Shown piece by piece: positions 1 to 6,829 of a stretch of DNA of 12,484 bases (positions are counted from its first letter, which is position 1; every line of letters starts with the position of its first letter). The stretch is from Peptoniphilus_A sp022767005. GTDB taxonomy: Bacteria; Bacillota; Clostridia; Tissierellales; Peptoniphilaceae. The stretch covers positions 1-12,484 of the forward strand of contig NZ_JBNPOJ010000029.1 in NCBI RefSeq assembly GCF_050315115.1, in the 5' to 3' direction. The notes under the pieces were generated by a model. The model was given only the letters and a program-made list of their open reading frames with translations, did no database searches and had not been told where the DNA came from. Position numbers and translations under genes: made by a program.

Positions 1-135
1 GGGAGCTCCATTTACCTCTGCTAGTATATCTCTCACAGATACTTTTTCATAGCCATATTGTTCAAACAATTTAGATGCAACATCTATAAGCTCCCTTTTT
101 CTTTCTTCTGGATCTTTTACATTCCTCTTGGACAA
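1..135 (-). CDS. TetR-family transcriptional regulator, N-terminal fragment cut by window edge
   Basis: Only the first 45 codons are inside the window; the gene runs off the left edge. They encode the start of a TetR-type helix-turn-helix domain: a charged leader followed by a helix ending LFEQYGYEKVSVRDIL, where the FxxxGYxxxSVRDI pattern is typical of the family. The proposed start is TTG at 133-135, because a strong Shine-Dalgarno sequence (GGGGGTGA, 140-147) lies 4 nt upstream and no ATG or GTG is available in this frame. The gene lies downstream of the five-gene ABC/ECF operon in the same direction. A terminator (447-480) and its own promoter separate the two, so it is probably a separate transcript. 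TetR proteins are usually ligand-responsive repressors; the ligand and targets cannot be read here. Family call is fairly secure, function unknown. Confidence 0.8.
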   Translation of the reverse strand, partial: MSKRNVKDPEERKRELIDVASKLFEQYGYEKVSVRDILAEVNGAP

Positions 136-139
136 AATC

Positions 140-147
140 TCACCCCC
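140..147 (-). promoter_or_regulatory. Ribosome binding site that decides a TTG start
   Basis: On the minus strand GGGGGTGA lies 4 nt before TTG (133-135). The GTG inside this motif opens a different frame that stops soon, so TTG is the best start for the edge TetR gene. Confidence 0.6.
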
Positions 148-164
148 AACGACCGACATTCGTT
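148..164. promoter_or_regulatory. Palindrome in the leader of the edge TetR gene, candidate self-operator
   Basis: AACGA and TCGTT form perfect 5-bp arms around a 7-bp centre, just upstream of the ribosome binding site and downstream of the promoter. Its GACCGAC centre resembles TetR-family operators seen elsewhere. Binding by the adjacent TetR protein is inference. Confidence 0.45.
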
Positions 165-168
165 CTTT

Positions 169-183
169 TGATATAAGTTATCA
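169..183. promoter_or_regulatory. TGATA-n5-TATCA inverted repeat, Fur-like or TetR operator
   Basis: The 15-bp sequence TGATATAAGTTATCA has perfect 5-bp arms and agrees with the 7-1-7 Fur-box consensus (TGATAATnATTATCA) at 11 of 14 scored positions. It overlaps the probable -10 region of the edge TetR gene, where a bound repressor would block RNA polymerase. It could equally be a second half of the TetR operator region. Confidence 0.35.
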
Positions 184-203
184 TTTTCCCTTACTTTTGT
201 CAA
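175..203 (-). promoter_or_regulatory. Probable promoter of the edge TetR gene
   Basis: A perfect -35 box TTGACA lies at 198-203 on the minus strand. The -10 is weaker: TAACTT at 175-180 with a 17-bp spacer, or GATAAC at 177-182 with a 15-bp spacer. The promoter sits 40-70 bp ahead of the TTG start, with two palindromes between or over it. Confidence 0.5.
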
Positions 204-446
204 GAGCTATTTTATAAAATCGTAAATATGTCTAGTTTATTCAAAATAATATATTTTATTCTAAACAAACATCAGATATATTTAAAAGTTTTAGGTATTT
301 CTCTAAACTTTTATACTTTGTATTTAATTTAGATTAGATATTTACTATATTTTATTATCTATTTCACTTATCTTCTCCTGTTGCATGAATTGTTCAAGTT
401 TTTTTATTTTATCAAATATAAATATTTTATTTACTAGAATTTTTGC
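204..446. other. AT-rich intergenic stretch without recognisable gene
   Basis: With the promoter region at 136-203 and the terminator at 447-480 this makes up the 353-bp gap between genes. No open frame here has a start with a ribosome binding site. The one structure is an imperfect hairpin (284-294 with 303-312, one bulged T). It lacks a clear T-run, so it is not called a terminator. Confidence 0.5.
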
Positions 447-480
447 AAAAAAAGGAGGACTATTTATTTTAAAAGTCCTC
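447..480 (-). terminator. Rho-independent terminator of the ABC/ECF operon
   Basis: GAGGACT (455-461) and AGTCCTC (474-480) make a perfect 7-bp stem around a 12-nt AT loop. Read on the minus strand it is followed by seven T residues (447-453). It begins 8 bp beyond the stop codon of the last operon gene. Confidence 0.85.
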
Positions 481-488
481 TCAATATT

Positions 489-2234
489 TTATTCAATTTT
501 CCATCCAGTAGCCTTTTCTCGTTTCTCTATAAAGCTCTTGTATATATTTGATTTTTTTATTAGCTCTCTATGTTTTCCTATACTTTCAATTTTTCCCTTA
601 TCCATAACAATAATTTGGTCAGCATTTTTAATAGTTTTAAGTTTGTGAGCGATTATAATAACAGTTTTACTTTTTAATAAATTTTTTAAAGCAATCAATA
701 ATTGTTTTTCATTTTCTGGATCTACACTTGAAGTTGCCTCATCAAGAATTACAAATTTACTTGGCTTTAACATAGCTCTCGCAATAGATATTCTCTGACG
801 CTCACCTCCTGATAGGTTTGAACCACTTTCTTGCAAAACAGTATCATAACCTTGTGGTAATTTCATAATGAAATCATGGCACTGTGCTTTCTTTGCAATA
901 TTTATCATTTCTTCTTCTGTTGCATTTTCATTCCCAAATTTAATATTATTTCTTATGGTATCATCAAAAAGATACACGTCTTGAAACACAAAGCTGAAGT
1001 TGGATAAAAGTTCATCGTACTTGTAATTCTTAATATTTGTATCTCCAACTATTACTTCACCAGAATCTACATCCCAAAATCTTGCTATTAAATTACAAAG
1101 TGTTGTTTTACCACTTCCTGAAAATCCAACAAGAGCTGTAGTTTTCCCTTCTGGAACAATCATACTTAAATTGTTAAAAAGATTTTCTTTGTCATAAGAA
1201 AATGAAATATTTTTAATTGATATTTCTGCTTTATCTACTTCTTTCATTTCTCCTTCTTTAATTACAGGCAAATTTCTTAGACTAATTACAGTGTTAAGAT
1301 TTTGTACGGCAACTCCCTTAATACTTTGCATACTTCCAGCTAACTCAAATCCTGAAAATACAACAAAGCTCATAACAATCAATATGATTGCTTTAGTAGC
1401 TTCAATATTTCCTGAGAAATATCTTATGATAGAACTAATAATTATTAGGCAAATACCAAGTTTAAATACTATCAAGAATAAAAACTGCGTTGGAACCAAA
1501 ATTTTTTCTACATCAAGAAATCCCTTGCGGCTCTCTGTAATACTTTCGTTTAATTCCTTAACTGTATTTTGATCTTTTCCAAATGCCTTAGTTATTCCTA
1601 TTCCCTTCACATATTCAAGCATTTTTTCGCTTAAATCCAATTTAAGTCCCAATAACCTTTCTGTCAGTTGATCTGTGCTTTTTTGCGTTAATAAGTTTAC
1701 TACAATTCCAACAATCAAAGTCAATAATATAATAACAGCTGTTACAAAATCATAGGGTAGCATAAAAATTACCATAATCAATGTTTGTATTGTACCAACA
1801 AGCATTTGTTCAATAATAAAAACCCCAACTGTCTCAAGTTCACCCACAACAGTTGACAAGGCGCCCGCTATATTCCCTAAAGAATTTGTGCTAAAATATC
1901 CCATGTTTACATTTTTAAGTCGATCTCCAATATATAATCTATTTTCTGCACCCAAACTATAAGATGCAATATATTTGTTTTTGTCAGCCAAATATCCAAA
2001 TGTGATTTTTCCTAGTAAACTTATAGCCGCAATTATAAATACTGTGTATACATCCTTCATTAAAACACTTTGACCTGTAAATATATTTTCGCAAATTTTG
2101 CTCAAACAAAATAAAATTGCAACTAAGGAAACTCCTTCAGATAGTCCTTTAAATACATCAAAAATAAGCATCCTTGTTATTTTATTTGAATATGACCCTG
2201 ACACCTCATATAAAGTTTTTATCAATTCTCTCAC
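489..2234 (-). CDS. ABC half-transporter (fused permease/ATPase), second of a probable heterodimer
   Basis: This 581-residue protein has an exporter-type membrane domain (about residues 15-315, roughly six helices) fused to one nucleotide-binding domain. The ATPase motifs are complete: Walker A GFSGSGKTT at 370-378, Q-loop Q418, signature LSGGERQ at 474-480, Walker B ending in E499, and switch histidine H530. The length is normal for a half-transporter. The gene starts at GTG, one base after the stop of the preceding half-transporter, and its ribosome binding site (GAGGTG) lies inside that gene's end, so translation is probably coupled. It most likely forms a heterodimer with the upstream 570-residue protein. 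The pairing and the ECF genes upstream recall YbtP/YbtQ and IrtA/IrtB, siderophore importers with an exporter fold. A multidrug exporter is the main alternative, as the substrate is not visible. Confidence 0.88.
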   Translation of the reverse strand: MRELIKTLYEVSGSYSNKITRMLIFDVFKGLSEGVSLVAILFCLSKICENIFTGQSVLMKDVYTVFIIAAISLLGKITFGYLADKNKYIASYSLGAENRLYIGDRLKNVNMGYFSTNSLGNIAGALSTVVGELETVGVFIIEQMLVGTIQTLIMVIFMLPYDFVTAVIILLTLIVGIVVNLLTQKSTDQLTERLLGLKLDLSEKMLEYVKGIGITKAFGKDQNTVKELNESITESRKGFLDVEKILVPTQFLFLIVFKLGICLIIISSIIRYFSGNIEATKAIILIVMSFVVFSGFELAGSMQSIKGVAVQNLNTVISLRNLPVIKEGEMKEVDKAEISIKNISFSYDKENLFNNLSMIVPEGKTTALVGFSGSGKTTLCNLIARFWDVDSGEVIVGDTNIKNYKYDELLSNFSFVFQDVYLFDDTIRNNIKFGNENATEEEMINIAKKAQCHDFIMKLPQGYDTVLQESGSNLSGGERQRISIARAMLKPSKFVILDEATSSVDPENEKQLLIALKNLLKSKTVIIIAHKLKTIKNADQIIVMDKGKIESIGKHRELIKKSNIYKSFIEKREKATGWKIE

Positions 2235-2235
2235 T

Positions 2236-3948
2236 TTATATCACCTCGATTTCTTTAGATTCTGTATATACATCCCACATTTTTTTGTATCTCCCATTTA
2301 ACTCGAGTAATTGTTTATGAGTGCCCTCTTCAATTACTTCTCCATTATCCACCACAATTATTTTATTTGCATTTACAATTGTAGATAACCTGTGAGCTAC
2401 CATAATCACTGTTTTATCTTTAATTAACTTATCAATAGACTGTTGAATAACTGATTCATTGTCAGGATCAGAATATGCTGTTGCTTCATCAAGTAGTACA
2501 ATAGGACTATTCTTTAAAAAACACCTAGCTATTGCAATTCTTTGCTTTTCTCCTCCAGAAAGATTTGCTCCTCCCTTCCCTACAATAGTTTCATATCCAT
2601 TTGGTAGGCTCTTTATAAAATTATAGCAACTCGCTTTTTCACAAGCCTCTTTAATTTCATCCATACTCGCATCTTCTTTCGCCATCTTTAAATTTTCTAA
2701 TATTGTTTTATTAAAAAGAAAGTTTTCTTGAGACACATAGCTAACAAGCTCCATATTCTGTTTTAAAGGCAATTCGTTCAAATTTGTTTTTCCAATTAAA
2801 ATTTCTCCATTAGAAACATTCCAAAATCCTGCGATTAGTTTTGTAATAGTAGACTTTCCACTACCTGAATTTCCAACGATTGCAGTTAACTCGTTTTCAT
2901 TTGCTTTAAACGAAATATTATTTAATACATTCTTTGACTCTTCATATGCAAATGTAACATCTTTAAACTCTACATCATAAGATTTTATATCTCTTACTTC
3001 TTCTCCTCTTTTTAAGTTAGGAATTTCCATTATTTTTTTTATTTCTTCAAATACAACTTTTATATTTGCTATTGTTTCCATATGACTCATAGCTTTTATT
3101 AATGGTTTATATGAAGCATATGATAGCAATATACACGTGATAAGAGTCCCTACTTCAACACTACCCTTCATAAAGAAATACAAGGAAGCTGGTAAAACGA
3201 ATACCATAGTTGACGGGATAGTTTCCATAGTTGCTGTCATTGAAAAACAAACACTCAAATACCAATCAAGCATTGCGTTCTTATTCTCTTCAACAGTCTT
3301 TCTAAATTTCCCAAATGATGATGCTGATTTATTAAATGCTTTTATAACTTTAATACCATTTACATATTCAACCATTGTCGTATTCATAGCTTTAGCTGCT
3401 TCTTGGTATCTTTTAGATTTTTCTTCATAACCTCGCATCATTAACATTGAGAACAATAATCCCAATGGAATTGTAAGTAAATTTGCAATTCCTATTCTCC
3501 AGTCCATTATAAAAATTGTTATGATCAATACTATAGGAATGAATATATTAGCAATAACTTCTGGAATCACATGAGCAATCGGTTTTTCCATTTTATCAAG
3601 TGTTTCCACCATAAATTGAGACCACTGTCCGCTGCTTTTTCTTTCAACTTCTCCCATAGAAATTTTACTTAATTTGTCAGCTAATAACTTTCTTTTATCT
3701 TCAATAATCCTGTAGGCAAGATTATGAGAAATAATAGTAGATATTTCATGAAATAATATACTTGCCAAAAATCCCAAAAATACAGCAAAAATATATGGAT
3801 AATAATTATTTAAATTTGCATTTTTTGCAACCAAGTTATTAATAATGGCTGCTACAGAAAAATAAGGTATTACACCAAATCCTACTCCTATTATCGCAAT
3901 GAATACAGCTGCGAAAATCTTGCTTTTATGTCCCTTTAAGATATCCAT
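2236..3948 (-). CDS. ABC half-transporter (fused permease/ATPase), first of a probable heterodimer
   Basis: The protein has 570 residues, with an N-terminal six-helix exporter-fold membrane domain (about 10-300) and a C-terminal ATPase. Motifs seen: Walker A GNSGSGKST at 359-367, Q-loop Q407, signature LSGGEKQ at 463-469, Walker B ending in E488, D-loop SDPDNE at 493-498, and H519. Both ATP sites of the predicted pair therefore look catalytically competent. The stretch DEATAYSDPDNE resembles, from memory, the DEATAFADPENE found in YbtP/YbtQ- and IrtAB-like proteins. ATG follows the ECF ATPase stop by 3 nt, with an AGAAGG ribosome binding site inside that gene's end. Membership of the ECF operon suggests a role in metal-complex handling at the membrane. 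Export of a drug or peptide cannot be excluded. Confidence 0.88.
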   Translation of the reverse strand: MDILKGHKSKIFAAVFIAIIGVGFGVIPYFSVAAIINNLVAKNANLNNYYPYIFAVFLGFLASILFHEISTIISHNLAYRIIEDKRKLLADKLSKISMGEVERKSSGQWSQFMVETLDKMEKPIAHVIPEVIANIFIPIVLIITIFIMDWRIGIANLLTIPLGLLFSMLMMRGYEEKSKRYQEAAKAMNTTMVEYVNGIKVIKAFNKSASSFGKFRKTVEENKNAMLDWYLSVCFSMTATMETIPSTMVFVLPASLYFFMKGSVEVGTLITCILLSYASYKPLIKAMSHMETIANIKVVFEEIKKIMEIPNLKRGEEVRDIKSYDVEFKDVTFAYEESKNVLNNISFKANENELTAIVGNSGSGKSTITKLIAGFWNVSNGEILIGKTNLNELPLKQNMELVSYVSQENFLFNKTILENLKMAKEDASMDEIKEACEKASCYNFIKSLPNGYETIVGKGGANLSGGEKQRIAIARCFLKNSPIVLLDEATAYSDPDNESVIQQSIDKLIKDKTVIMVAHRLSTIVNANKIIVVDNGEVIEEGTHKQLLELNGRYKKMWDVYTESKEIEVI

Positions 3949-3951
3949 CTT

Positions 3952-5367
3952 TTACCTTCTTTCATAAAATCTTTTTATTCTGCCATCGCAAATTTCCAAT
4001 AATTTATTACATGTACTATCAATCAATTCATTATCATGCGTAACAATAAATATAATTTTATTATTTGAAAATTTTTTAATGACTTTGCTTATTTCGAGCA
4101 TATTTGTATAATCAAGTCCACTCGTTGGTTCGTCCAAAATAATAATTTCTCTATCCATTAACATCCCCAATGCTACAGAAAGTCTCTGCATTTGACCTCC
4201 TGATAAGCACATAGGATGACGATTTTTTAATTTTTTAAGATCTAATTTTTCTAGAATATTATCTATTTGCTTTTCATCTATTTTAGAATCAAATAAACTA
4301 AATTCATCTCTTACAGATTCCGAAAAAAACTGATGAATTACATCTTGCATAACCATATAACAAAGTTTTCTTCGTTTTTTATATTTTATGGGACTTCCTT
4401 TATAGCTTATTTTTCCTTCGTTTTCTTTCAACAGTCCACACAAAATTCTCATTAATGTTGTTTTTCCTTGACCATTTTTACCTGTTATTGCAATAATATC
4501 TCCCTTGTTTCCGGAAATATTTATCTTATCTAAAATTTTTTGTTTCTTATTTTCATATTCTAAATTTGAAACTACAAAGTCATCAGATTCACAAAATGTG
4601 ACAGGATTTGCAAAATCATCATTTTTCTTTCTTACAAAAGTTCTAAGTCCTAGTTTCTTTCGTGAGTCATCACTAATTGAAGAAAATTCCACATTTGAAA
4701 AAACATATTTTATTTTTCCGTCTTGTAAATAAATAGCTCTATCAATTAAATCCATTAAATAATAGAGTCTATGTTCAGAAATAATAATTGTCTTGCCCTG
4801 AGCTTTAAGATTTATAAGCATCTCTCTTATTCTTTCAATACCATACTCATCAATATTTGCAGAAGGTTCATCAAACACATATACATCTGGATTGGTAGCA
4901 TAAATAGATGCAATAGCAAGTAATTGCTTTTCTCCACCTGACATCATAAAAACATTTCTGTTTTTTAATCTTTCAATTCTAAAATCACGTACTACTTTAG
5001 AAACTTGTCTTTTTATTTTATCAGGGTTTTCACCTAAATTTTCTAATCCAAATGTTAGTTCACTATCTGAATCTAAATTAAAAAACTGTGTTTTGGGGTT
5101 TTGAAAAATTGTTCCCACTTTCTCAGAAATTTCATATATCTTCATTTGTTTTGTGTTTATCCCATTTATAAAAATATTTCCTAATAAATTTCCCTCTAAA
5201 AAATGAGGAATCAATCCATTGATTAATTTTGTTATAGTTGTTTTCCCAGAACCAGATTTTCCGCATAATAAGATAACTTCTCCTTGATTAATCTTTATTG
5301 AAATTTTCTTTAACTGGTCTTCTAAGCTTCTCTTATAGGAATATGAAGCTTCATTTATATTAATCAT
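3952..5367 (-). CDS. ECF transporter ATPase with two fused nucleotide-binding domains (EcfA1-A2 type)
   Basis: This 471-residue soluble protein contains two complete ABC ATPase domains and no membrane segment. Domain 1 has Walker A GKSGSGKTT (36-44), Q89, signature MSGGEKQ (142-148), Walker B ending DEP (166-168) and H199. Domain 2 has GKNGQGKTT (296-304), Q341, signature LSGGQMQ (388-394), Walker B ending DEP (411-413) and H444. In most ECF systems EcfA1 and EcfA2 are separate proteins; here both are one chain, as in CbiO-like/YkoD-like duplicated forms. It should dock on the two coupling motifs of the EcfT protein encoded just upstream (12-nt gap) and power uptake by the S component. The start is ATG with an AGAGGT site upstream. 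Confidence 0.9.
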   Translation of the reverse strand: MININEASYSYKRSLEDQLKKISIKINQGEVILLCGKSGSGKTTITKLINGLIPHFLEGNLLGNIFINGINTKQMKIYEISEKVGTIFQNPKTQFFNLDSDSELTFGLENLGENPDKIKRQVSKVVRDFRIERLKNRNVFMMSGGEKQLLAIASIYATNPDVYVFDEPSANIDEYGIERIREMLINLKAQGKTIIISEHRLYYLMDLIDRAIYLQDGKIKYVFSNVEFSSISDDSRKKLGLRTFVRKKNDDFANPVTFCESDDFVVSNLEYENKKQKILDKINISGNKGDIIAITGKNGQGKTTLMRILCGLLKENEGKISYKGSPIKYKKRRKLCYMVMQDVIHQFFSESVRDEFSLFDSKIDEKQIDNILEKLDLKKLKNRHPMCLSGGQMQRLSVALGMLMDREIIILDEPTSGLDYTNMLEISKVIKKFSNNKIIFIVTHDNELIDSTCNKLLEICDGRIKRFYERR

Positions 5368-5379
5368 GTTTCGTACCTC

Positions 5380-6066
5380 TTATAAAAATAATTTGAACTT
5401 TACATTGAAGAACATTAGAATGCATAATAGGATAATTACTAGATCCCAAGTGTTAAATTCTGCATTATCCATAAAAGTCTTCCTTGCAGGATTTTCTATC
5501 CCTCTAACTGTAATAGCTTGAGCTAATTCATCTGCAGTATTAGAAGCTGTAACTATTAATGACATGAGTCCTAATTGTATCTTTTTAAATCCAGTCACGC
5601 CTCTTATTTTTATTGCATCTGAAATTAATATTTTCTCCTCTCTTAAAGATGGAAAATATCTGATGCTTATAGCCAAAGAAATAATTAGACTTTCAGGAAA
5701 ATGAATCATTTTTAAGGCATGCATAATATTACGTATAGGATTAGTTTTTATAAGAATTTGACCAACTAAAAAAATCGGTATTAACTTAGGAGCATGAATT
5801 ACTAATAAACCAAAATGTACTGAAATGATATCTGGTAAAATTGGCAAAACAAAATATTTCAATCCCTGTAATAATAAAAATACAGATACTGCCTTTAAAG
5901 ATATTTTAATAAGTCCCATAAATGATGCTATAATAGCAACCGTTAAAAGAATATAAACATCCATCTTTAGACTGTTATTTGTAAAACTTATTATACTAAC
6001 TGAAATCAAAAAAATGATTTCAGTTAGTGGATTTAACTTTATAATACCTCTTACAACACCTTTCAT
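5380..6066 (-). CDS. EcfT-like transmembrane component of an ECF transporter (CbiQ family)
   Basis: A 228-residue integral membrane protein with hydrophobic segments near residues 15-30, 36-54, 58-78, 84-104 and 207-222. Two family-diagnostic coupling motifs are visible in the long cytoplasmic helices: KIRG at 153-156 and TVRG at 186-189. These arginine-containing motifs insert into the ATPase domains in known ECF transporters. The ATG follows the stop of the S-component gene with no gap (TAAATG) and has no strong ribosome binding site, which points to translational coupling. It is the scaffold linking the S protein to the double ATPase. Its tight pairing with one S gene suggests a dedicated (group I) transporter rather than a shared energising module. 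Confidence 0.85.
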   Translation of the reverse strand: MKGVVRGIIKLNPLTEIIFLISVSIISFTNNSLKMDVYILLTVAIIASFMGLIKISLKAVSVFLLLQGLKYFVLPILPDIISVHFGLLVIHAPKLIPIFLVGQILIKTNPIRNIMHALKMIHFPESLIISLAISIRYFPSLREEKILISDAIKIRGVTGFKKIQLGLMSLIVTASNTADELAQAITVRGIENPARKTFMDNAEFNTWDLVIILLCILMFFNVKFKLFL

Positions 6067-6660
6067 TTATATGATTCCATCTTTCTCAAAACGCTTTTTG
6101 AACATAGCTTTACCTATATATGCACCGATAACTCCTCCAATAAATGCGGCAATTATCATACCAATAAGTGTTGGAATTGAAATTAAAGTTTGTAATTTAT
6201 TTACATATTCTGGACTCATTCCCATTTCAATAATAGATTTCATATAAGGTTCTTGGAACAACCACATAGGTAATGGTGAGCCAATTAACCCGATACAAAT
6301 CAATCCTGAAGATACGATTATGCTCTTTTGCTTTTTATACCCCAATACTTTTCTTGCAATTTCTGCTAAAATACCAGCAATAACACAAGTTACTACAATT
6401 GTGAAAGTGCATTCTCCTATAGCAAAATATATAATCCCTGTAATAGTTATTAAAAGAAAAGCTGTTCCTGGCTTTGAAATTTTAGACACTAATAACATAT
6501 ATATAAAATTACATATTATTCCTGTCATTGCAGGCCATAATAACCAAAGTATTGGTGAAAATATTGGAATAAACATTACAGCCATTGATAATGCCATATA
6601 AATCACTGAAAAAATACCAATATTGACTAAATCTTTTGTTTTTAATTTTGTTTCATTCAT
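6067..6660 (-). CDS. Putative ECF transporter substrate-binding S component, MptD/Trep_Strep family
   Basis: A 197-residue membrane protein with about five or six hydrophobic segments (roughly 14-33, 38-58, 68-88, 85-105, 114-133 and 158-183) and a short positive N-terminus containing KLKTKDLVNIGIF, a typical opening for this family as I recall it. S components bind the small molecule and topple in the membrane to release it inside. It is the first gene of the operon, starting at ATG 7 nt after a clear GGAGGT site. The family was named from Treponema and Streptococcus proteins. Members sit beside haem or siderophore genes in some streptococci (recalled, not checked). The Fur-like box just upstream supports an iron-related substrate, but a vitamin or another metal complex is possible. 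Confidence 0.75.
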   Translation of the reverse strand: MNETKLKTKDLVNIGIFSVIYMALSMAVMFIPIFSPILWLLWPAMTGIICNFIYMLLVSKISKPGTAFLLITITGIIYFAIGECTFTIVVTCVIAGILAEIARKVLGYKKQKSIIVSSGLICIGLIGSPLPMWLFQEPYMKSIIEMGMSPEYVNKLQTLISIPTLIGMIIAAFIGGVIGAYIGKAMFKKRFEKDGII

Positions 6661-6695
6661 TTGAATACCTCCATTTAAAATTTATATATTTACCT

Positions 6696-6701
6696 ATTTT
6701 A
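6696..6701 (-). promoter_or_regulatory. Probable -10 box of the ECF/ABC operon
   Basis: TAAAAT on the minus strand, 35 bp before the operon's ATG. No good -35 is visible at the usual distance. The box is preceded 3 bp upstream by a 10-mer (6705-6714) that is also found in the TetR promoter. Confidence 0.35.
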
Positions 6702-6704
6702 AAG

Positions 6705-6714
6705 TAACTAATTG
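6705..6714. repeat. Shared 10-mer TAACTAATTG, copy 1 (operon promoter)
   Basis: Identical to 7492-7501 in front of the TetR gene, in the same orientation and at nearly the same distance from the -10 box (3 versus 4 bp). It is a candidate half-site for TetR control of both promoters; inference only. Confidence 0.35.
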
Positions 6715-6727
6715 ATAATTATTTTCG
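6713..6727. promoter_or_regulatory. Fur-like box upstream of the ECF/ABC operon
   Basis: TGATAATTATTTTCG agrees with the 7-1-7 Fur consensus TGATAATnATTATCA at 12 of 14 positions, and its core matches GATAATnATTATC at 11 of 12. It lies just upstream of the probable -10, where Fur binding would block transcription under iron-replete conditions. AT-rich sequence raises the chance of a random match. Confidence 0.45.
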
Positions 6728-6761
6728 TTAGTAAATTTTTCCTCATTTTGTTTACTTCCCT

Positions 6762-6793
6762 AAAAACGCAGAAAATCGGGTTAAACCCGATTT
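6762..6793 (-). terminator. Hairpin terminator between the TetR gene and the ECF/ABC operon
   Basis: AAATCGGGT (6773-6781) and ACCCGATTT (6785-6793) form a perfect 9-bp stem with a 3-nt loop. Read on the minus strand it is followed by T-rich sequence (TCTGCGTTTTT). It starts 36 bp past the TetR stop codon. The T-run is interrupted, so some read-through into the operon is possible. Confidence 0.65.
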
Positions 6794-6829
6794 CAAAATT
6801 TATTTTATTTAGATTTTAAATTATGTTTT

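Noticed and set aside
284..312. Hairpin AAAAGTTTTAG/CTAAACTTTT as a terminator
   Set aside because: The stem is AT-rich with a bulge and no clean T-run follows on either strand; a clear terminator for the operon already exists at 447-480.
385..648. Plus-strand frame of 87 codons
   Set aside because: It runs antisense through the end of the ABC half-transporter and its terminator, has no ribosome binding site and encodes AT-driven hydrophobic sequence. Other plus-strand frames inside 1-9815 and the minus-strand frame at 10232-10522 were dismissed for the same reasons.
489..3948. Simple multidrug exporter pair unrelated to the ECF genes
   Set aside because: Not excluded, but the gaps of 1 and 3 nt, a shared terminator and no internal promoter tie the pair to the ECF genes, so an independent drug exporter was not chosen as the primary call.
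6661..6760. Riboswitch (cobalamin, FMN, thiamine or similar) ahead of the ECF S gene
   Set aside because: The leader from the probable -10 to the ATG is only about 30-35 nt and contains no recognisable aptamer core or terminator/antiterminator pair.
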